A stretch of DNA of 64,000 nucleotides from Trichuris trichiura (GCA_037903355.1 JBAJFE010000038.1:1116001-1180000); one strand, 5' to 3'. Counted from the first letter of the stretch, positions 33,701 to 45,764 are shown. The notes: generated by a model from the letters alone, not told the origin. Translations and numbers: made by a program.

Positions 33701-36700
33701 GTGTTTTCACCATGCTGGAATCAAAGAAACTGCCAAAGTTTCTTTGGGCAGAAGCAGTAGCTGCTGCAGCGTATATCTACAATTTAACCGGGCGGTCGCC
33801 AGAGGAAGGTAAATCACTTTGTGAAGTCTGGCATAACTGAACTGAGCCTAAAGTCAATCACTTGCGAGTTTTTGGAACGGTATGTTTCGTCCACATTCCG
33901 AAGCAACAACGGCAAAATGGAGCCGGAAGAGCGACAAAGGTATATTGGTTGGATATGAAAACTTTGATAGGCATCGAGTGTTCACACCATCGCAGAGAAA
34001 TGTTGTTCAGAGCTGTCATGTGCAGTTCTCCAAAGGAACATTGTCGTCGGTTGGAATTCCATTGGAAGAGTCAAAGACTATTAGCAACGTGAACACAGGG
34101 GAATCATCAAACGGCTTAGTGAAGCTACAGTTAGGCTTGCCAGACACTGGAACAGCGGATATAGATGCAGAGGAAGCGGAAAACGACTCGTCTCGAACAG
34201 TTGAAAATACAACGGTTGGGACAAAGATGCTCTATCTGCGGAACCGGACTCAACTGAAAAAGTCTGTACGTTTTGATAATTACATGCTTTTATCAGTTGA
34301 CGTTGAAGTTCCGAAATCGTACGCAGAGGCAATGAGAGCTAAAAAAGCGTGCACTGCAAGAAGGCAAAGGAGGACGAGATTGAATCTTTAACAGAAAACT
34401 GAGCCTGGGTTTTGACAGACTTACCCGCGAACAAAAAGTTACTGAGCTGTCGCTGGGTGTTACGCGTGAAAACAAAGGCGGATGGAACTGTTGATCGTTA
34501 CAAAACACGCCTTGCTGCCAAAGGTTTTGCACTGAAGTAGGGAATCGACTATGATGAGACTTTTGTCCCAGTCGCACGCTTCGACACTTTACCCGCATTA
34601 GGTGCAGTTTTTGCGAATGAAGGATTGGTCTTGAAGCAGTTTGACGTGAAAACAGCTTTTTTGTAAGGCTCGCTAGAAGAAGTCTACATGAAGCAACCGG
34701 AAAGGTTTGAGGACGGCAGTAACCGTATATTCAAACTTAAACGCAGTCAATATGATCAGAAACAAGCACCGCAACGTTGAAATACTCTGATTTGTGAGAA
34801 CAAGTGATTTGTCAAATCTCTGGGCGTTGGGAGGACCAACCGACAAAAAACTGATTAATTCTGACCGTAAATTGACTATCAATATCTTTCAATCGTCTAA
34901 GCGCAAGATGAGTGGCTTTTTCCAGTGCATCATACTGCGGAAGAAATCAGCAATAGATATCCCGGATAGCCTGCCAACTGTACAAAAAATCTTCAGCTTT
35001 GCTCAGAGATAACCAAGTTTGTCAATGATTACTTCGACGCTGGACATGCGAAAGCAGTTCCCATTGAAAACTACGAATGCAAGTGCTGGTTTTCATGCCA
35101 TCATGCATTGGAAAACCTGACAGAAGCAGGTGAAATTAAGGGCTGTTTTTTTGAAACATTAAGCAGAATGAACCCGCGTTTCGCTGAACAACATATTGCT
35201 CACGGGTTCTGGCACGATAACGAGTGTATTTGGTTCATCGGTTCATTTTCGGAAACACGCAACAACAATCTAGGGAAAGGTTCAGTATATGCTGGCTTTT
35301 TGTGCCGGAAACCAGGAAGCACCGAACCTGTGGAACACTTTCAAGAGCACGTCTTCGGCGCAGCCTCTTCACCTGCTATTTTGACCTGTATGTTGGGAAG
35401 AAGAGCTGGAGACCACCTAGCATGGTTTCTCTTGGTATGGCTGAAAATGTTGAGCAATTTTCACGTTAACAATTATCTTGACTCATTTACCTCTTTCACC
35501 TCCGTATAGTAACCTTATGAGCTGACACGGCTGCTATCTTGCAGCGGGTACCATTTAACGAAGTACTTATTCTCGTCACTATCTCTGCTGAAAACCTTGC
35601 CTGCCTAGGAAAGCACTCAACTGGGCCTGGAAATCGAGTTGATCCTGTCGGACGCGACCACTCTGTCTATTGTGAAGCAGTGACGACGACTCCTTTCATT
35701 TCTTACTGCGACAAATGCCAACGATATGGCATGCGTCACATTGTATTCAGCATCTGAAACTCGCTTAGATTCGTTTGCCGACTTGCCCTCCGCATTGAAA
35801 CTATCATCTGCATCCTACTTTAAAAATTACGTGTATCCTGTGTTAGATGTAATTGCTAAAGATCGTTGGCTATTCGAGCGTTTTGAATTTGCCTGGATAC
35901 TCGTTTTCTGAAATGCTTCCAAATCTGGATCAGGCTAAACCGCTCATCTGCGAAAGTTGCAGCACAGCAGAAGTGCCGTCGCCTTCTTTATCTGTTCCAA
36001 TGAGAAGCGCGAATTAAAATGCATGGTCATCCCATGTCTCGAACTGCAGCCCGCTTCGATATCGTCTTGACTCGCTGTAATGCTTCAGGGAGCGGTTCAA
36101 TATGGACAACCGGCGTTCTCTATTGCACGGACTCACCAACTTTACTCCGTTGGCTGCATACCACAGGACGGCGCTGCAGTATTTTCGTCGCCAACCGAAT
36201 AACGGGGATTCTTGACAATTTAAGTTCCAGAATAAGCCATTTCAGCTTAAAGAAAAACCAGAGTTTCTATATAATCCGAAGCTTTTCCTTTTTCGTTTTT
36301 TGCTTCAAGGGTGCTGTTGTTACACAACTCTTTTGAAGCGGAAGAGGAAAAGCGGAAATACCTCATATTACAATGAAACTCTAATTTTTCTTCAAGTAGC
36401 GCTAAACTGCTGGCGTCAACCATTGCTTTTTCAAGCCATTCTTATCACTCGAGACCATTTCAGATGGAGATATTCGTAATACATGCAAAATTTTTAAACT
36501 GTTCTTGAACGAAGGGTTCTGCTTTAATGAGAGTATGTTGCTCAATATTACGATACCTCATGCTCGTTAGAGAAAAGCCACATTTAGGAGAAAAAGTAAA
36601 TTCCCAGCTAACAGCTGGACAGCTTATTAATAAAACGGGTATCAACAAGTGTACTCACTGGTAAGTTCCAGTATCAGTGACGTTATGCACTGTTCTCACC

Positions 36701-38365
36701 CAACGCAATAACCGCTTATCCAACCATTGATTATGCATTCTTTCTTAATTTTAGAGGTAGTTTTTTATTAACTGGATTGTAATATCAACCTTCATGTTAA
36801 GCGTGACACTTTATCTGTTCCAGTGAAACAATCGATTAATAACTTAGGAAAACAATGGGACTTAAAGGATGACGTTTGTACAACATTTTCGCTCAAAGGC
36901 GCGTATGGATATCTTTGCCTTAGTGACTACAACAGAGTGACGGTTCTTCGGCTAGTCTATCTTACAAAGTGTTATATACACATTCCAGTCGCTGAGTACA
37001 GGTTCCCCTCCGTATCCGCAGTTAAAAGGATAATGATAACTACCACTTGCTATTTTCTTCCATAAAGCTTAAGCAAAAATGATCAACTGTTAAGGTTTTT
37101 GAATTATGGCTATCATTACGGCTTGATTATGCTCCTTGTGTTGCAGCATCAGAAAATCAGCAGCAGCCTAACGTTACATCAAGTTGCCTATAACATTCGC
37201 TATATTTCAGTTTATCTCATAGGCACTACATTAGTATTAATACAATCAACTCGTGAAGAATTTCAGACCTTATGAAGTTTTACATTATGTTGTTACGATT
37301 GCTCTACTTTATCGTTACTGTTAATTATTAATTGCAACTTAACCAGAAATTGATCGTTTCTGTAGGCATACTACATGTGTGCTGGTTTCGTTGGTATCCG
37401 CGAGCACGTTGGAACAGTTCTACTTCGAATTAGCTAATAGCAGCTACTGTTTATAAGGCGTTTGGCATTGTTCAACATGGAACGTAAGCAGTGAGTAAAC
37501 AATGTACAGCATACACATTTTTTCCCATCAAAACTGGTGTGAAATGACCTCCAAGTGGCAAATAGTGACGTAATGATCAGCCAAAAACGGATGGCTGGAA
37601 CCTCGGGTGCAGACTTGAAACCTGTCGTAATGGTTGATAAACTTTACGAGTTGAAGTGAGCCTATCTTTTAGGATTATTCTCTTGCGAAATTTTCTGATC
37701 ATAAAATTTAGTTGATACTGTAGGTATATGCGCATCAATATTTATCGTTAACAAGTTTAAGATGCAGATGATCCGCCGTTTGAAAAATAAGTGTATACGT
37801 AATAGAAATAAGTTTAGGCATACTTATGAAACAAATAGGCGCCGAGCATAATAATAATCATCCCCATCGTTGTGCTGACCAGAATCATGTTTGAATGGGT
37901 GACGTGGAAGCGTCTAAGTTTCAGGCTAGTCTTCACTGCATAAAGAACATATGCAATGAATGCATTTAGTCGTTCTCCGATGCACTGGAACATTACCAGG
38001 TTCAGTGGTATTCCGCAAAGAGCGTAAAACATGCAGAATGTTTTGCCCAGTTTGGTTGCTGGGGTTGAATGCCCATAGCCAACAGTTGTAATAACTACAG
38101 TAGCGAAGTAAAAAGCGCCAGCGAATTTCCATTGAAATCCAGCTTTCTGCGGTATAGATCTTATGACAACTGTTTGAAGCACTCTAAAGTCATCTCCGGT
38201 AAAATTGTATTTTCTTCGTAGTCTCTTTTCAAGTCCGCTTAGCAAGTTACGCTTTCTGCTGTCTGTCTCCGACTCAAGTGCATCAAAAACGGTTGCTCCA
38301 AGCATCAGGTAGCATAATGTGCATATGATCAAAGCAAGTGCTCGAAAATTTTTTCTTGTTTGCAT
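30775..38365 (-). CDS. TASK-like two-pore-domain potassium channel (TWK), 377 aa, two exons
   Basis: Background K+ channel of the plasma membrane. Exon 1 38365-37824 and exon 2 31366-30775 join at CAT-AA|GTATGCC and TTTCAG|GTACG (1134 coding bases) across a 6457-base intron. The start MQTRKNFRALALIICT fits TASK (MKRQNVRTLSLIVCT). Order: M1, then a glycosylation site (NFTG), P1 with filter TTVGYGHS, M2, M3 (MILVSTTMGMIIIMLGAYLF), P2 with TLSTIGFGDYVAIQ, M4 (LMLSLLFILFGLALFSASVN), and a cytosolic tail of about 130 residues. The His after GYG is the external pH sensor of TASK channels, so acid sensitivity is expected. The tail ends PVSSV. TASK-1 and TASK-3 end similarly, but their Arg/Lys residues just before (the COPI/14-3-3 motif) are missing here. 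The big intron holds several transposon relics. Confidence 0.92.
31930..32340 (-). mobile_element. Merlin-type (ISXO2-like/IS1016) transposase relic in TWK intron
   Basis: The minus-strand frame from 32324 to 32070 reads SFVVLVDNCSSATLLTQILH, then VRPGTTVVRDGWRAYRCL and HLTVNQSLRFVEPSSGVHT. This is the conserved DDE region of ISXO2-like transposases carried by Merlin elements (usual forms PGTTIVSDEWAAY, YTHLTVNHSxNFVDP, THTQxIE). A stop follows and a further piece (TVELM, SQAK) continues to about 31.93 kb. The catalytic D of D-G/E-W is kept, but the frame is broken and the ends are not found. Confidence 0.7.
32440..34790 (+). mobile_element. Ty1/copia retrotransposon pol relic in TWK intron
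   Basis: Plus-strand pol with many stops and shifts, in the usual Copia order. Protease to pre-integrase part: HMTGHREFFTKYVPF, then DGKIVIIEHCRDDGLWAL. Pre-integrase: CELYVYGKQTRKSISIRKERP, with a likely one-base frame break. Integrase: GYFRVFKDDYTKFLKFYLLK, then TCEQNGCSERENRTLVDCVF, KLPKFLWAEAVAAAAYIYN and NHLRVFGTVCFVHIPK. Reverse transcriptase start: CRWV, ARLAAKGFA (as LPKVLH), YDETF.PVARFDTL, LKQFDVKTAF. It stops near KQAP at about 34.77 kb, before the catalytic YVDD, where a different element begins. The integrase is interrupted by a foldback element at 33241-33592. LTRs were not found. Confidence 0.85.
33241..33592. repeat. Foldback element inserted in the Copia integrase, with 8-bp target duplication
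   Basis: GAATTCAA occurs at both borders (33233-33240 and 33593-33600), and removing one copy plus the insert restores the integrase frame (FDNRRIQ joined to DILATEGITF). Inner arms of about 115 bp run from TTTCATAGTTGGTCTTCTGG to its complement CCAGAAGACCAACTATGAAA. The centre is CTGCTGACGACGGAAC...GTTCCGAAACGTACGG. An extra left-end segment (CAGGGTGTCTTTTAACAGG) has no partner on the right, suggesting a deletion there. An 8-bp duplication fits hAT-like transposition. Confidence 0.85.
35010..36240 (+). mobile_element. BEL/Pao retrotransposon pol relic in TWK intron
   Basis: Plus-strand fragments: VNDYFDAGHAKAVP (35013 on), then a long open stretch (35108-35509) with EHFQEHVFGAASSPAILTCM and FHVNNYLDSF, matching Pao reverse transcriptase blocks FGxxxSPxxA and FYVDDYLDS. 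The catalytic YVDD aspartates read VNNY (Asp to Asn), so it is inactive. At 36100-36210 comes VLYCTDSPTLLRWLHTTGRR followed by FVANRITGIL, the Pao RNase H block. The element is directly downstream of the truncated Copia, so the junction at about 34.8-35.0 kb is a transposon-transposon breakpoint. Confidence 0.72.
36250..37815. other. Remainder of TWK intron, nothing recognised
   Basis: Between the BEL/Pao relic and TWK exon 1. A/T-rich, short open frames without motif. Confidence 0.5.
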
Positions 38366-41310
38366 TTCAGAATTCGTCAAACCATACTAGCTCGTGTGCA
38401 GCGCATAGCTTGCGCTAAACTAAACGTGGCCACGGAACGATTGGCAGTTCAGGAAAGAAATCAATGTGCTCATGGATTAAAAGCAAATCAGTATTGATTT
38501 TTGTTCAAACTTCATCAGCCAGGCTTCACTAAATGGTTTCCAAAGAGTTCTTTGCAATTGGACTACTGAAACGCTCAACTGCAGCATGAAAGTTCTTTCA
38601 AACCTAATCGTTTCTGCTGTTCATTTTTAAAAACTTTGTAAAGCATGGAAACAATCGAGCAATATTATGTGTCTTTTTGGCTGCTTCGACGGTTTAAGCT
38701 ATTTTTGCTTACTAACGAAATATTTTTAAAATAGTTTATTAGTTCTTGTTCTACTCCGTCTCCAAGGTTATTTATCTAACGCGGTTGCTGCACTATAAAA
38801 TGCTTACTGTAGCGACCTATACTAACGAACAGGAAGACCAGGCCTCGCTGCGACTCACAAGGCGACAAACAACTCAACTACAATTGTTTTTCTAGAACAC
38901 AGGGTCACGACCCAGCCTAGACATGCTATATATGTATATAGAGCGGATAGTTTGACATTAGCAGTCTTGTCTTGTCGTTGGAGAGAAGTGAAACATTCAT
39001 GTGACGCTTCATTACCTTGTCTTGCACATCAGTTTACTGAAAATAGGCAACGTGCTAATGTTATATTGAGAATCGATCGTGCTTTTTGGTTATCTCTTGA
39101 GAAACACTTGATACTTTGACCCAAGTACAATTACTTTCGTTGAATATTGAGCTATGCTACTCCAACAGCTCTTGATAAGTGAATAGTGCGTACGGTTAAA
39201 GAACTAAAGTTCGACTAGCGGACGAGTGCGTAGTTATCATTAAAAACGATAACCTTTGCGATGCAAGCTTTAATGATTGCAACTCATGGTCTGCATGATT
39301 ACCCGCAAGGCCACCGGTCTGCAAGCAATAATTCCCAACTTGACTTGCCAGTACATACACGAATCGCCGATGGCATTTTCATTGGAGAATTGTCAAGCCC
39401 AGTAGGACAGATTTCAAATCCATGCTCATTAGCTGAAATGGCGCCCTTACCAACAACAGCGAAACCGCTAGATTCACTGTTTGACGACAGGCGTGGAAAC
39501 TGAATGGCAATATTGGTCCATTTTGCTAATATGCTTAGGGAGAAGGACCAGAGCCGCTCCTCCTATATCATGAAGTCTTATTCTTCAAATATCATGAAAT
39601 CTTAAGAAATCAGAAGAAACCATGTTTTGAACCTTTGTCAATTTGACTTTATTACGCGGCATCACTTCTGCTATTCCTCTTTCTTTTTTCACAGATTCAA
39701 TGAAAAGGTTTCCGTCTAAAAGAACGCCGTTGTACAAAATGTAGAGAAACCAAGTTTCATGTGCAGTCATCACTTTCTCGTCAGAGCAATTCTGTGTTTC
39801 CGGAATATTCTGAGTTTCCGTTCATGCTGGCACACGCACCACCCTGAAAAGTCTACAATATTTCGACGGTTTTGTCCAAACAGCTTAAATAAATCAATCG
39901 CTGCTGTTGCAAAGTCTGCAGCTTGAACAAAGAGGAATGCTTACGAGGCAGAAACGCGTGAGGCTTTGCATGGAGGTAGCGGAAATCCCAAGCGAAGATA
40001 GGACGCTACAGAAATCGGTCTGCAACATAAGTGGACTTTTTTATTTAATAATCTGTGTCAAAACAATGGATAGACAGAAATTACGACGATAAACGTCAAC
40101 GCAGAAATGCAGAACGGTTAGAAACATTTACACAAATACAAAAGGAAATAGCAGGACCTTCGGCTCAATTGTCAAAGAATTCATAAACTGAGCAGCAACA
40201 GAAACCTACCATTAATAGTCCAAGCAGAACAAATGAAAGGAAGAAAATGGAATAAAAAACTCGCAAGATGACAACTTTGCGCAAAAAGCCTAGAGTCACG
40301 CAACTTACGTATTCACGACCTAGACGAGGAATACGGACAATGGATGAACTAGAAGACAAAAAGTGAAACATATTTACTTCCACTATATTCCTTGAACACT
40401 GGGTGCTTCGTAACGGGATGGGATTTCATAGTGTATGGTCTTCTACGGCTTTTCCCGTTTATCTGTTGTGCTTGTATCTGTAAATTAGACGAAACAGCTC
40501 ACTGCTCCACCACCTCACTGACGACGGAACTAGAGCGTTCCGAAAGCTCTGATTTAAAAACAGTTGAGTGCATTGACATCTGTACAATTTTTCTTAATAA
40601 CGGCTCATCCATCCGTTGGTAGAGCAGCTGTTTCGTCTAATTTACAGATACAAGCACAACAGATAAACGGGAAAAGCCGTAGGAGACCATACACTATCCA
40701 CTATATTCCGTTTCATCTCTCATTCATGTTTCTGGTCTTTTTCAAGTTAATCACTATCAGGTCTATCACCTGATGGAATTTATTGACGGAACTGCTCATT
40801 GGGGGAAGCTATAGATTATCGCCGATGCTTAGATGCTCCGATTTTTGAACAGCACAATCACCTCCATGAACTCGAATGTTGGAAATTTTTGTGAGCACTG
40901 GGTTTGCTTTTTATTGACAATAACGAAGCAAAGGAATACAAAATACAGTAAAGCACCGAAGAAAGAAAGCAAATTAATAAGGGCAACTGAACGATATGCG
41001 TATTTTGCGTGAAAGAAAAGAGGAATGACAGTGAGATTCCTGTAACATTGAAACGTCCGGTCTAGCTTCAGCAGGCCGCTTGCATGAACCATTTTTGACG
41101 TGCAACCATAATCAATTTTTATTTCTATTTTAAACCTTTAAAGATCTGAACATTAGGATAATACATTTCATAGAAGCTTAGTATTATTACCTGAGCTTCA
41201 GTATTCTTTCTGTAGGAATACATACGACAAGGATTAAGAATACGTGTTTGTTTGCGTTTGAGGTTTTCATGCAGCTAGCGATTAGTCTACTTTATCATTA
41301 ATAACACTGG
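38366..41310. other. Spacer between TWK and CRELD; possible minus-strand membrane-protein exons
   Basis: Upstream of TWK exon 1 and upstream of CRELD, so both promoters lie here. On the minus strand three open stretches look exon-like: 41092-40829 (ATG-started, membrane segment LLSFFGALLYFVFLCFVIV), 40380-40165 (segment SIFFLSFVLLGLLMVGF) and about 39799-39640 (NIPETQNCSDEKVMTAHETW). I could not join them in one frame, so they remain a weak candidate for a multi-pass membrane protein. Confidence 0.3.
40392..40697. repeat. Foldback element, about 300 bp, flanked by a 12-bp direct repeat
   Basis: The arm CATAGTGTATGGTCTTCTAC, then CTTTTCCCGTTTATCTGTTG and TCTGTAAATTAGACG, is repeated as the complement on the right, ending GTAGGAGACCATACACTAT. 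CCACTATATTCC lies on both sides (40380-40391 and 40698-40709). The centre contains CTGACGACGGAAC...GTTCCGAAAGCTC. Partial copies are at about 59.8 and 60.55 kb. Confidence 0.78.
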
Positions 41311-43254
41311 ATGTCCTGGCTTGGTGGGAGTTTGCACAAGAGGCTCCCAATTTTACACACTGTTCTCCATTTGCTTCTGGCCACCCCAGTTCGTAGTGAG
41401 AGTGACCTACCTGACCATTGCGATGTTTGCCGAATTGTGACCAGCGGTTTCTTGAAGGTTGGGACGTTGAATTGTTGACCTTTTAAACTAAAGTTGTCGT
41501 TGTTTTAGGGAATGAAGAAAACAGAGGCATCTCATTTTGCCGGTGGCAATACCGACTGGGAGGATAAACATCTAGGAAAATATGCAGAGAGGTTCTTTGG
41601 TTTCATACGGGCGTGGACCATGTTGCTGATTTCACAGCTTTTGTAGTGAAACCAGATTTATAGAAATACTGGAAATGGCGTGCCCAGAGAAGTATGACCA
41701 TCTAACCACGAACGTAAAGAAAATCGAAGCAAAGGTAACGTATAGCTCAAAACTTTTCGTCCACTTAGTATCCGTGATTCCAGTGCCATTATATGGTTGA
41801 ACAGCAAGAAGAACTTTTGGAAAAATGGTTCCACCAACTTCGGATTAGCATTCCCGATCTTTTCCAATGGTTATGCATAGATCAGATGAAAGGTGCGCGG
41901 AAGTTACTTCATTACATAACTGATTAATCATCCGAATTCAAACAGTTTGTTGTCCACGCAATCGCTTTGGCCCCGAGTGTACCTTCTGCCCTGGCGATAC
42001 TAGTAGACCCTGTTTTGGTAACGGGGATTGTCACGTAAACCGACTGATTCTTGAAAGCTTGGCTATCGTTTACTTTCTAGGGGTCTGGTACGAGGTTCGG
42101 TACCGGTAAATGCATCTGCCATGCTGGCTATCAGGGAAAGTTATGCCGAAAATGCGCGCATAACTACTACGTTGTTCACGAAAATAAAACACACGTTAGT
42201 TGCACACGTAAATGAAGAAAAGCATACCATATATAACTGTTTAATATAGCCTTATTTCAGCCTGTCACGGAGCATGCAAGGGCGGCTGTCAAAAGGGTGG
42301 CCCTGATGGTTGCAGAGACTGTCAATCTGGGTGGCGTATGGTGCCTGGCAAAGGATGTGAAGGTTATTCTGTTTTCTTGTTTATTTATGCTCGCTAGCAG
42401 GTGGAAGGTAGTGACACTTATCGACAGCACGCATACCAGCATATTAGTGGAGTCTTAGGCGATCCTGCTTGTTTTTGCGACTAGATTCTGGCGTATTTTT
42501 GATTTTGTCAGTTTTGATTGCCCCTGTCGCGTTTGGCTGTGGGTGCAAAGAGGCAATCCCAAACCGAATCAACGCATTCTAGTTTTGCAGAATAATTTTT
42601 ATTAAGAGACGATACACTGTCCTTGCTACTAACGCCGTTTTGGCTTTCAGATATTGATGAATGCGAAAGTTCTCCTTGCAATGCTTCAACGTTTGAGCGT
42701 TGCGAGAACACACCTGGTAGCTACAAATGCGAATGTATGGAGGCATTCCGCCGAGAAGATGGCATATGCATTCCTGACCCTGATGGTAATTCTTATTACC
42801 TTTTAGCTTAATTACTATTTATGTTTTCATAAGTAAACTTAAGCTGTTTTGCAGCAAGAGCTTCCCCAAAGCCTGTTTTGTTTGGGATGCGTGCCCAAGA
42901 TGTCCTTCGGTTTGCAGCTTATGGCGGGTTGGTTCTATCCTTCCTGCTGATTCTTCTCAGGCCAAATCCAGGCCTAATACTTTTATTCTTACTTACTTTA
43001 TTTCTTGTTTATCTTATTGAAAAAGGCTACGTTGCTGATTATCTTGTTAATCTTTTTACTTCTGAATACAAGAAAGCGAGTAAGGAGCTCTAATTTGCGT
43101 AGGTATCGTAAAAAGTTATTCTTCCATTAACTTGACGTTCTTTTTGTTCACAGTGATTATGAACAACCCACGCTATTCCCAAGACCAGTTGTCCGTTGGA
43201 GTAACAAATGGTGGTATGAAGCGGCCGGGTTCAGATGTCATCGACGAGTTGTAA
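41311..43254 (+). CDS. CRELD (cysteine-rich with EGF-like domains), 394 aa, ten exons
   Basis: ER-resident disulfide isomerase-like protein of the CRELD1/2 family, in C. elegans linked to acetylcholine-receptor assembly. Exons: 41311-41457, 41509-41591, 41647-41734, 41805-41892, 41946-42034, 42081-42207, 42261-42362, 42651-42785, 42855-43079, 43154-43254. The joined frame is open (1185 bases). In order: signal peptide MSWLGGSLHKRL...LLLATPVRS; CDVCR; FAGGNTDWEDKHLGKYAES; PDLFQWLCID; CCPRNRFGPEC; furin-like and EGF repeats; calcium-binding EGF DIDECESSPC; then two hydrophobic segments (AAYGGLVLSFLLILL and LILLFLLTLFLVYLI), as in the membrane-bound CRELD1 form. With the last intron retained, translation ends SEYKKASKEL at 43093. 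When it is spliced (GTAAGG donor) the protein ends GSDVIDEL, resembling an ER-retrieval signal. Confidence 0.93.
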
Positions 43255-45764
43255 ATCTCGCAGGAAGCGCTGTTTTAACCATTTTTGTATGTCAGGAGAA
43301 CATTTTCATTAAAATAAAAATAATTGTGAAAAGACGTTCTATGCGAACTTTTTGTTTCTGTATGCTCAACGGTAAACTGTTGTCCGTAGAACTAATCTTA
43401 AATGCTTTTTCAGATTAGTAATTCTGATAGTAAGAAGATGAATGATCATCAAAGCGAAAATAAGCGTATTTTAGTGATTGTCAACGTGGATCATGTGTAT
43501 CCAGGGGCGTTCTTGAAATGGAGAGGACACAAGTGCGCAAGGCGGCGCTTGTGGGAGAGAGAGCGTTTTGAACAAGGGGGCATACACCCCCGGGCCATCG
43601 TATTGAAAGACTTAAGAAAGTTCGATTCTCAGATCAGCTGCTTACGAACTTTGACAGGAGGCAACGGACTCGTCGAAGGAGAAGAGTTACGGTGGGTGCT
43701 CCACCACTGCTCGCCTAAGTGGCTTGCATGGTTATACTGAACTGCTATCAAACTTACGGCGTAGAAGAGGTTTCCCGCCCTGTAAGTCAGCGGCGGGAGA
43801 TGAGCAAGAAGTCCTTGTCTTCGGTCGCCAGTCAGCTGGAGAGTAATGCAGCCGAATGAAAGCCATTTTTTTCCACAGCAGTTTAAGGTCACCCTTCTTC
43901 GAATTGCCCAGGTCTGTTTCATCATAGCAGAAAGAAGAGGATTCATTCTCTCAGTTTTATATGCCCTGTTTCCCAACAAGCGGGAGCAGTACTACCGCTG
44001 CACGTTTGAAGCCATAAAAACCATCCGGCTTCAATTCAGTCCAGATGTCCCGGCCAGAATTGGGCGAGTGGAGAAGCTTATGAACAGTGAGGCTGACCCA
44101 GTGAGTGAGAACCTTGCGCTGATGACGAGTCACGGTTAGGCTCAGAACCTTTGCCGAAAAACTTTTTTGGACATTAAACGCTGCCCTGTGAGTGGGTTTC
44201 TCCGCCGCAAAATGAAAAGAAAAATTTTAACGAACACCCGTTGCGAATGGACGATTGGAAATCCAGAGATCTTTTCCCTGAACTTTGGGCAAGCAGCGAT
44301 CAGCACTGCTAGAACTGCTTTCCTTGTTGTGCAAGTGGAACTGTTACCGCGCGTAGAGCACCATGTCACTCGGTCGTCTCTGTTGTTAGGCCAGTCAATC
44401 ATCCAGTCATACAGAATATGGTCCGCGAATGGTGCTATTTGGACCGCGTGAATTATACACGCCTCGTAACAGAAACCTGAAGAGAGAGATAGGTTGCCCG
44501 AGTAGATCTGCTGTGCAATCACGGTACAGAATCTGGCTTGAAAAGTTCTGAATTGTCAAGAAGTTGGGTTAACTATCGTTGAGCTAGGTGGGAAGCAGAA
44601 GGAGAAGGAAAACCAGTTGATGGAAATCAGAAAGCTTCTCCGCGGCAACGGACTACAGCTGAACTATCAGATGCTCTAGGAACTATTGAGCACCGGTTAC
44701 AATGGCTCGAAGGCAATAACTGTAACGCAAAACGCAGCAGGATGGGAGATGAGCATAAGAGGTAGCAGAGCTAGCTTGGAGCCATGTAAGCAACTGCTGT
44801 ACGAAAAAAGAGTATACGTGAAGCACAAGAAGCTCGAATTCTACTTTACTCCAATGAAGAAACATTGTCAAGACGGTTAAGCGCTACCTTGTACGTCTAA
44901 TAAGAATTCAGATCGCCTGTAAAAATAGTGAGATAAAAAAGTAAATCCAATAGATTTTTATTCTTTTCTAGGTACGAGGTCATTTATTTTAGAACTGAGA
45001 AGACCTCTTTGCAGAAGCTAAAGGTGCACGCAAGTCTGTAAGCTCCTGAAAGCCACTTTGATCTCTATCCGCTATTAAAAAGTTCTATTAAAAAAGTTAT
45101 CCCGTTAGTATATGATCGCCACAAAAGGAAAGAAGATGCCTGTGCCTATGAAAGAGGATTCATACTTTCGCCTGCCTAACGGTTGAACAAAAAGCCCAGA
45201 TACAGTAATATCCCTTTTCCAACGCAATTTATTTACGATTTTTTTCCGTTGTTGTGAACAGCAAGAAATGTTGAGCGTTCTGACAAACCGAGCGAAACTT
45301 AAGAAAGCCCTATGAAATAAAGCGGTCCGTGAAAATCATCAATGCCGCCCTTGAGCTTTTCTGCAAGTTCCATGACCTCGGGCTGAAAACAAGACAGTCA
45401 TGGTCGCAGCACACCTCATGCCGCGACATCGTAAAAGTTAGACCTCAGAAACCTGCATTTTTAGACGTTTTCGCGAAATTACTGTATGAATTGTGGGAAA
45501 CAAGGAGGAAAGATCTGAGTGTTCTTTTAACTCTTGAGGAGACAGACGTGATGAAATTGAAGAGAACCTTAGCTATGGGCTACAAGGAATTTAGCGTGGC
45601 GCATGAGCATCATTTTATACTGTACCTCTTTGGCGAAGATGCACATCTTAAATATTCTCGGGCTTATCTTACCTTCCAACCTCGGGGATGCTGTTTTTGC
45701 CTAATTAGTTATTTATGCGCATTTGCATTTAAAAAGCTTGAACTATTGTTTGTGTGTTTTAGCA
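43255..45764. other. Spacer CRELD-PSMB2 with transposon debris
   Basis: Holds the MULE-like fragment listed separately. A plus-strand frame at 45329-45820 (starting MKIINAALELFCKFHDLGLK) is long but unrecognised and runs out of frame over the PSMB2 start; it may be decayed transposon sequence. Nothing else recognised. Confidence 0.4.
43846..44139 (+). mobile_element. Possible Mutator-like (MULE) transposase fragment
   Basis: The open frame reads RGFILSVLYALFPNKREQYY followed by RCTFEAIKTI. This resembles the MULE transposase block 'xxPLVYALLPNKTExTYxRLFEAIK' seen in FLYWCH-associated transposases. The expected D-F-E motif a little downstream is not evident, and flanking frames are broken. 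No terminal repeats found. Confidence 0.45.

Noticed and set aside
34081..34598. Minus-strand frames across the Copia relic
   Set aside because: The plus strand carries recognisable integrase and reverse transcriptase blocks.
43402..43740. Plus-strand frame of 112 codons before the MULE-like fragment
   Set aside because: No FLYWCH or other finger pattern; composition is that of decayed repeat.
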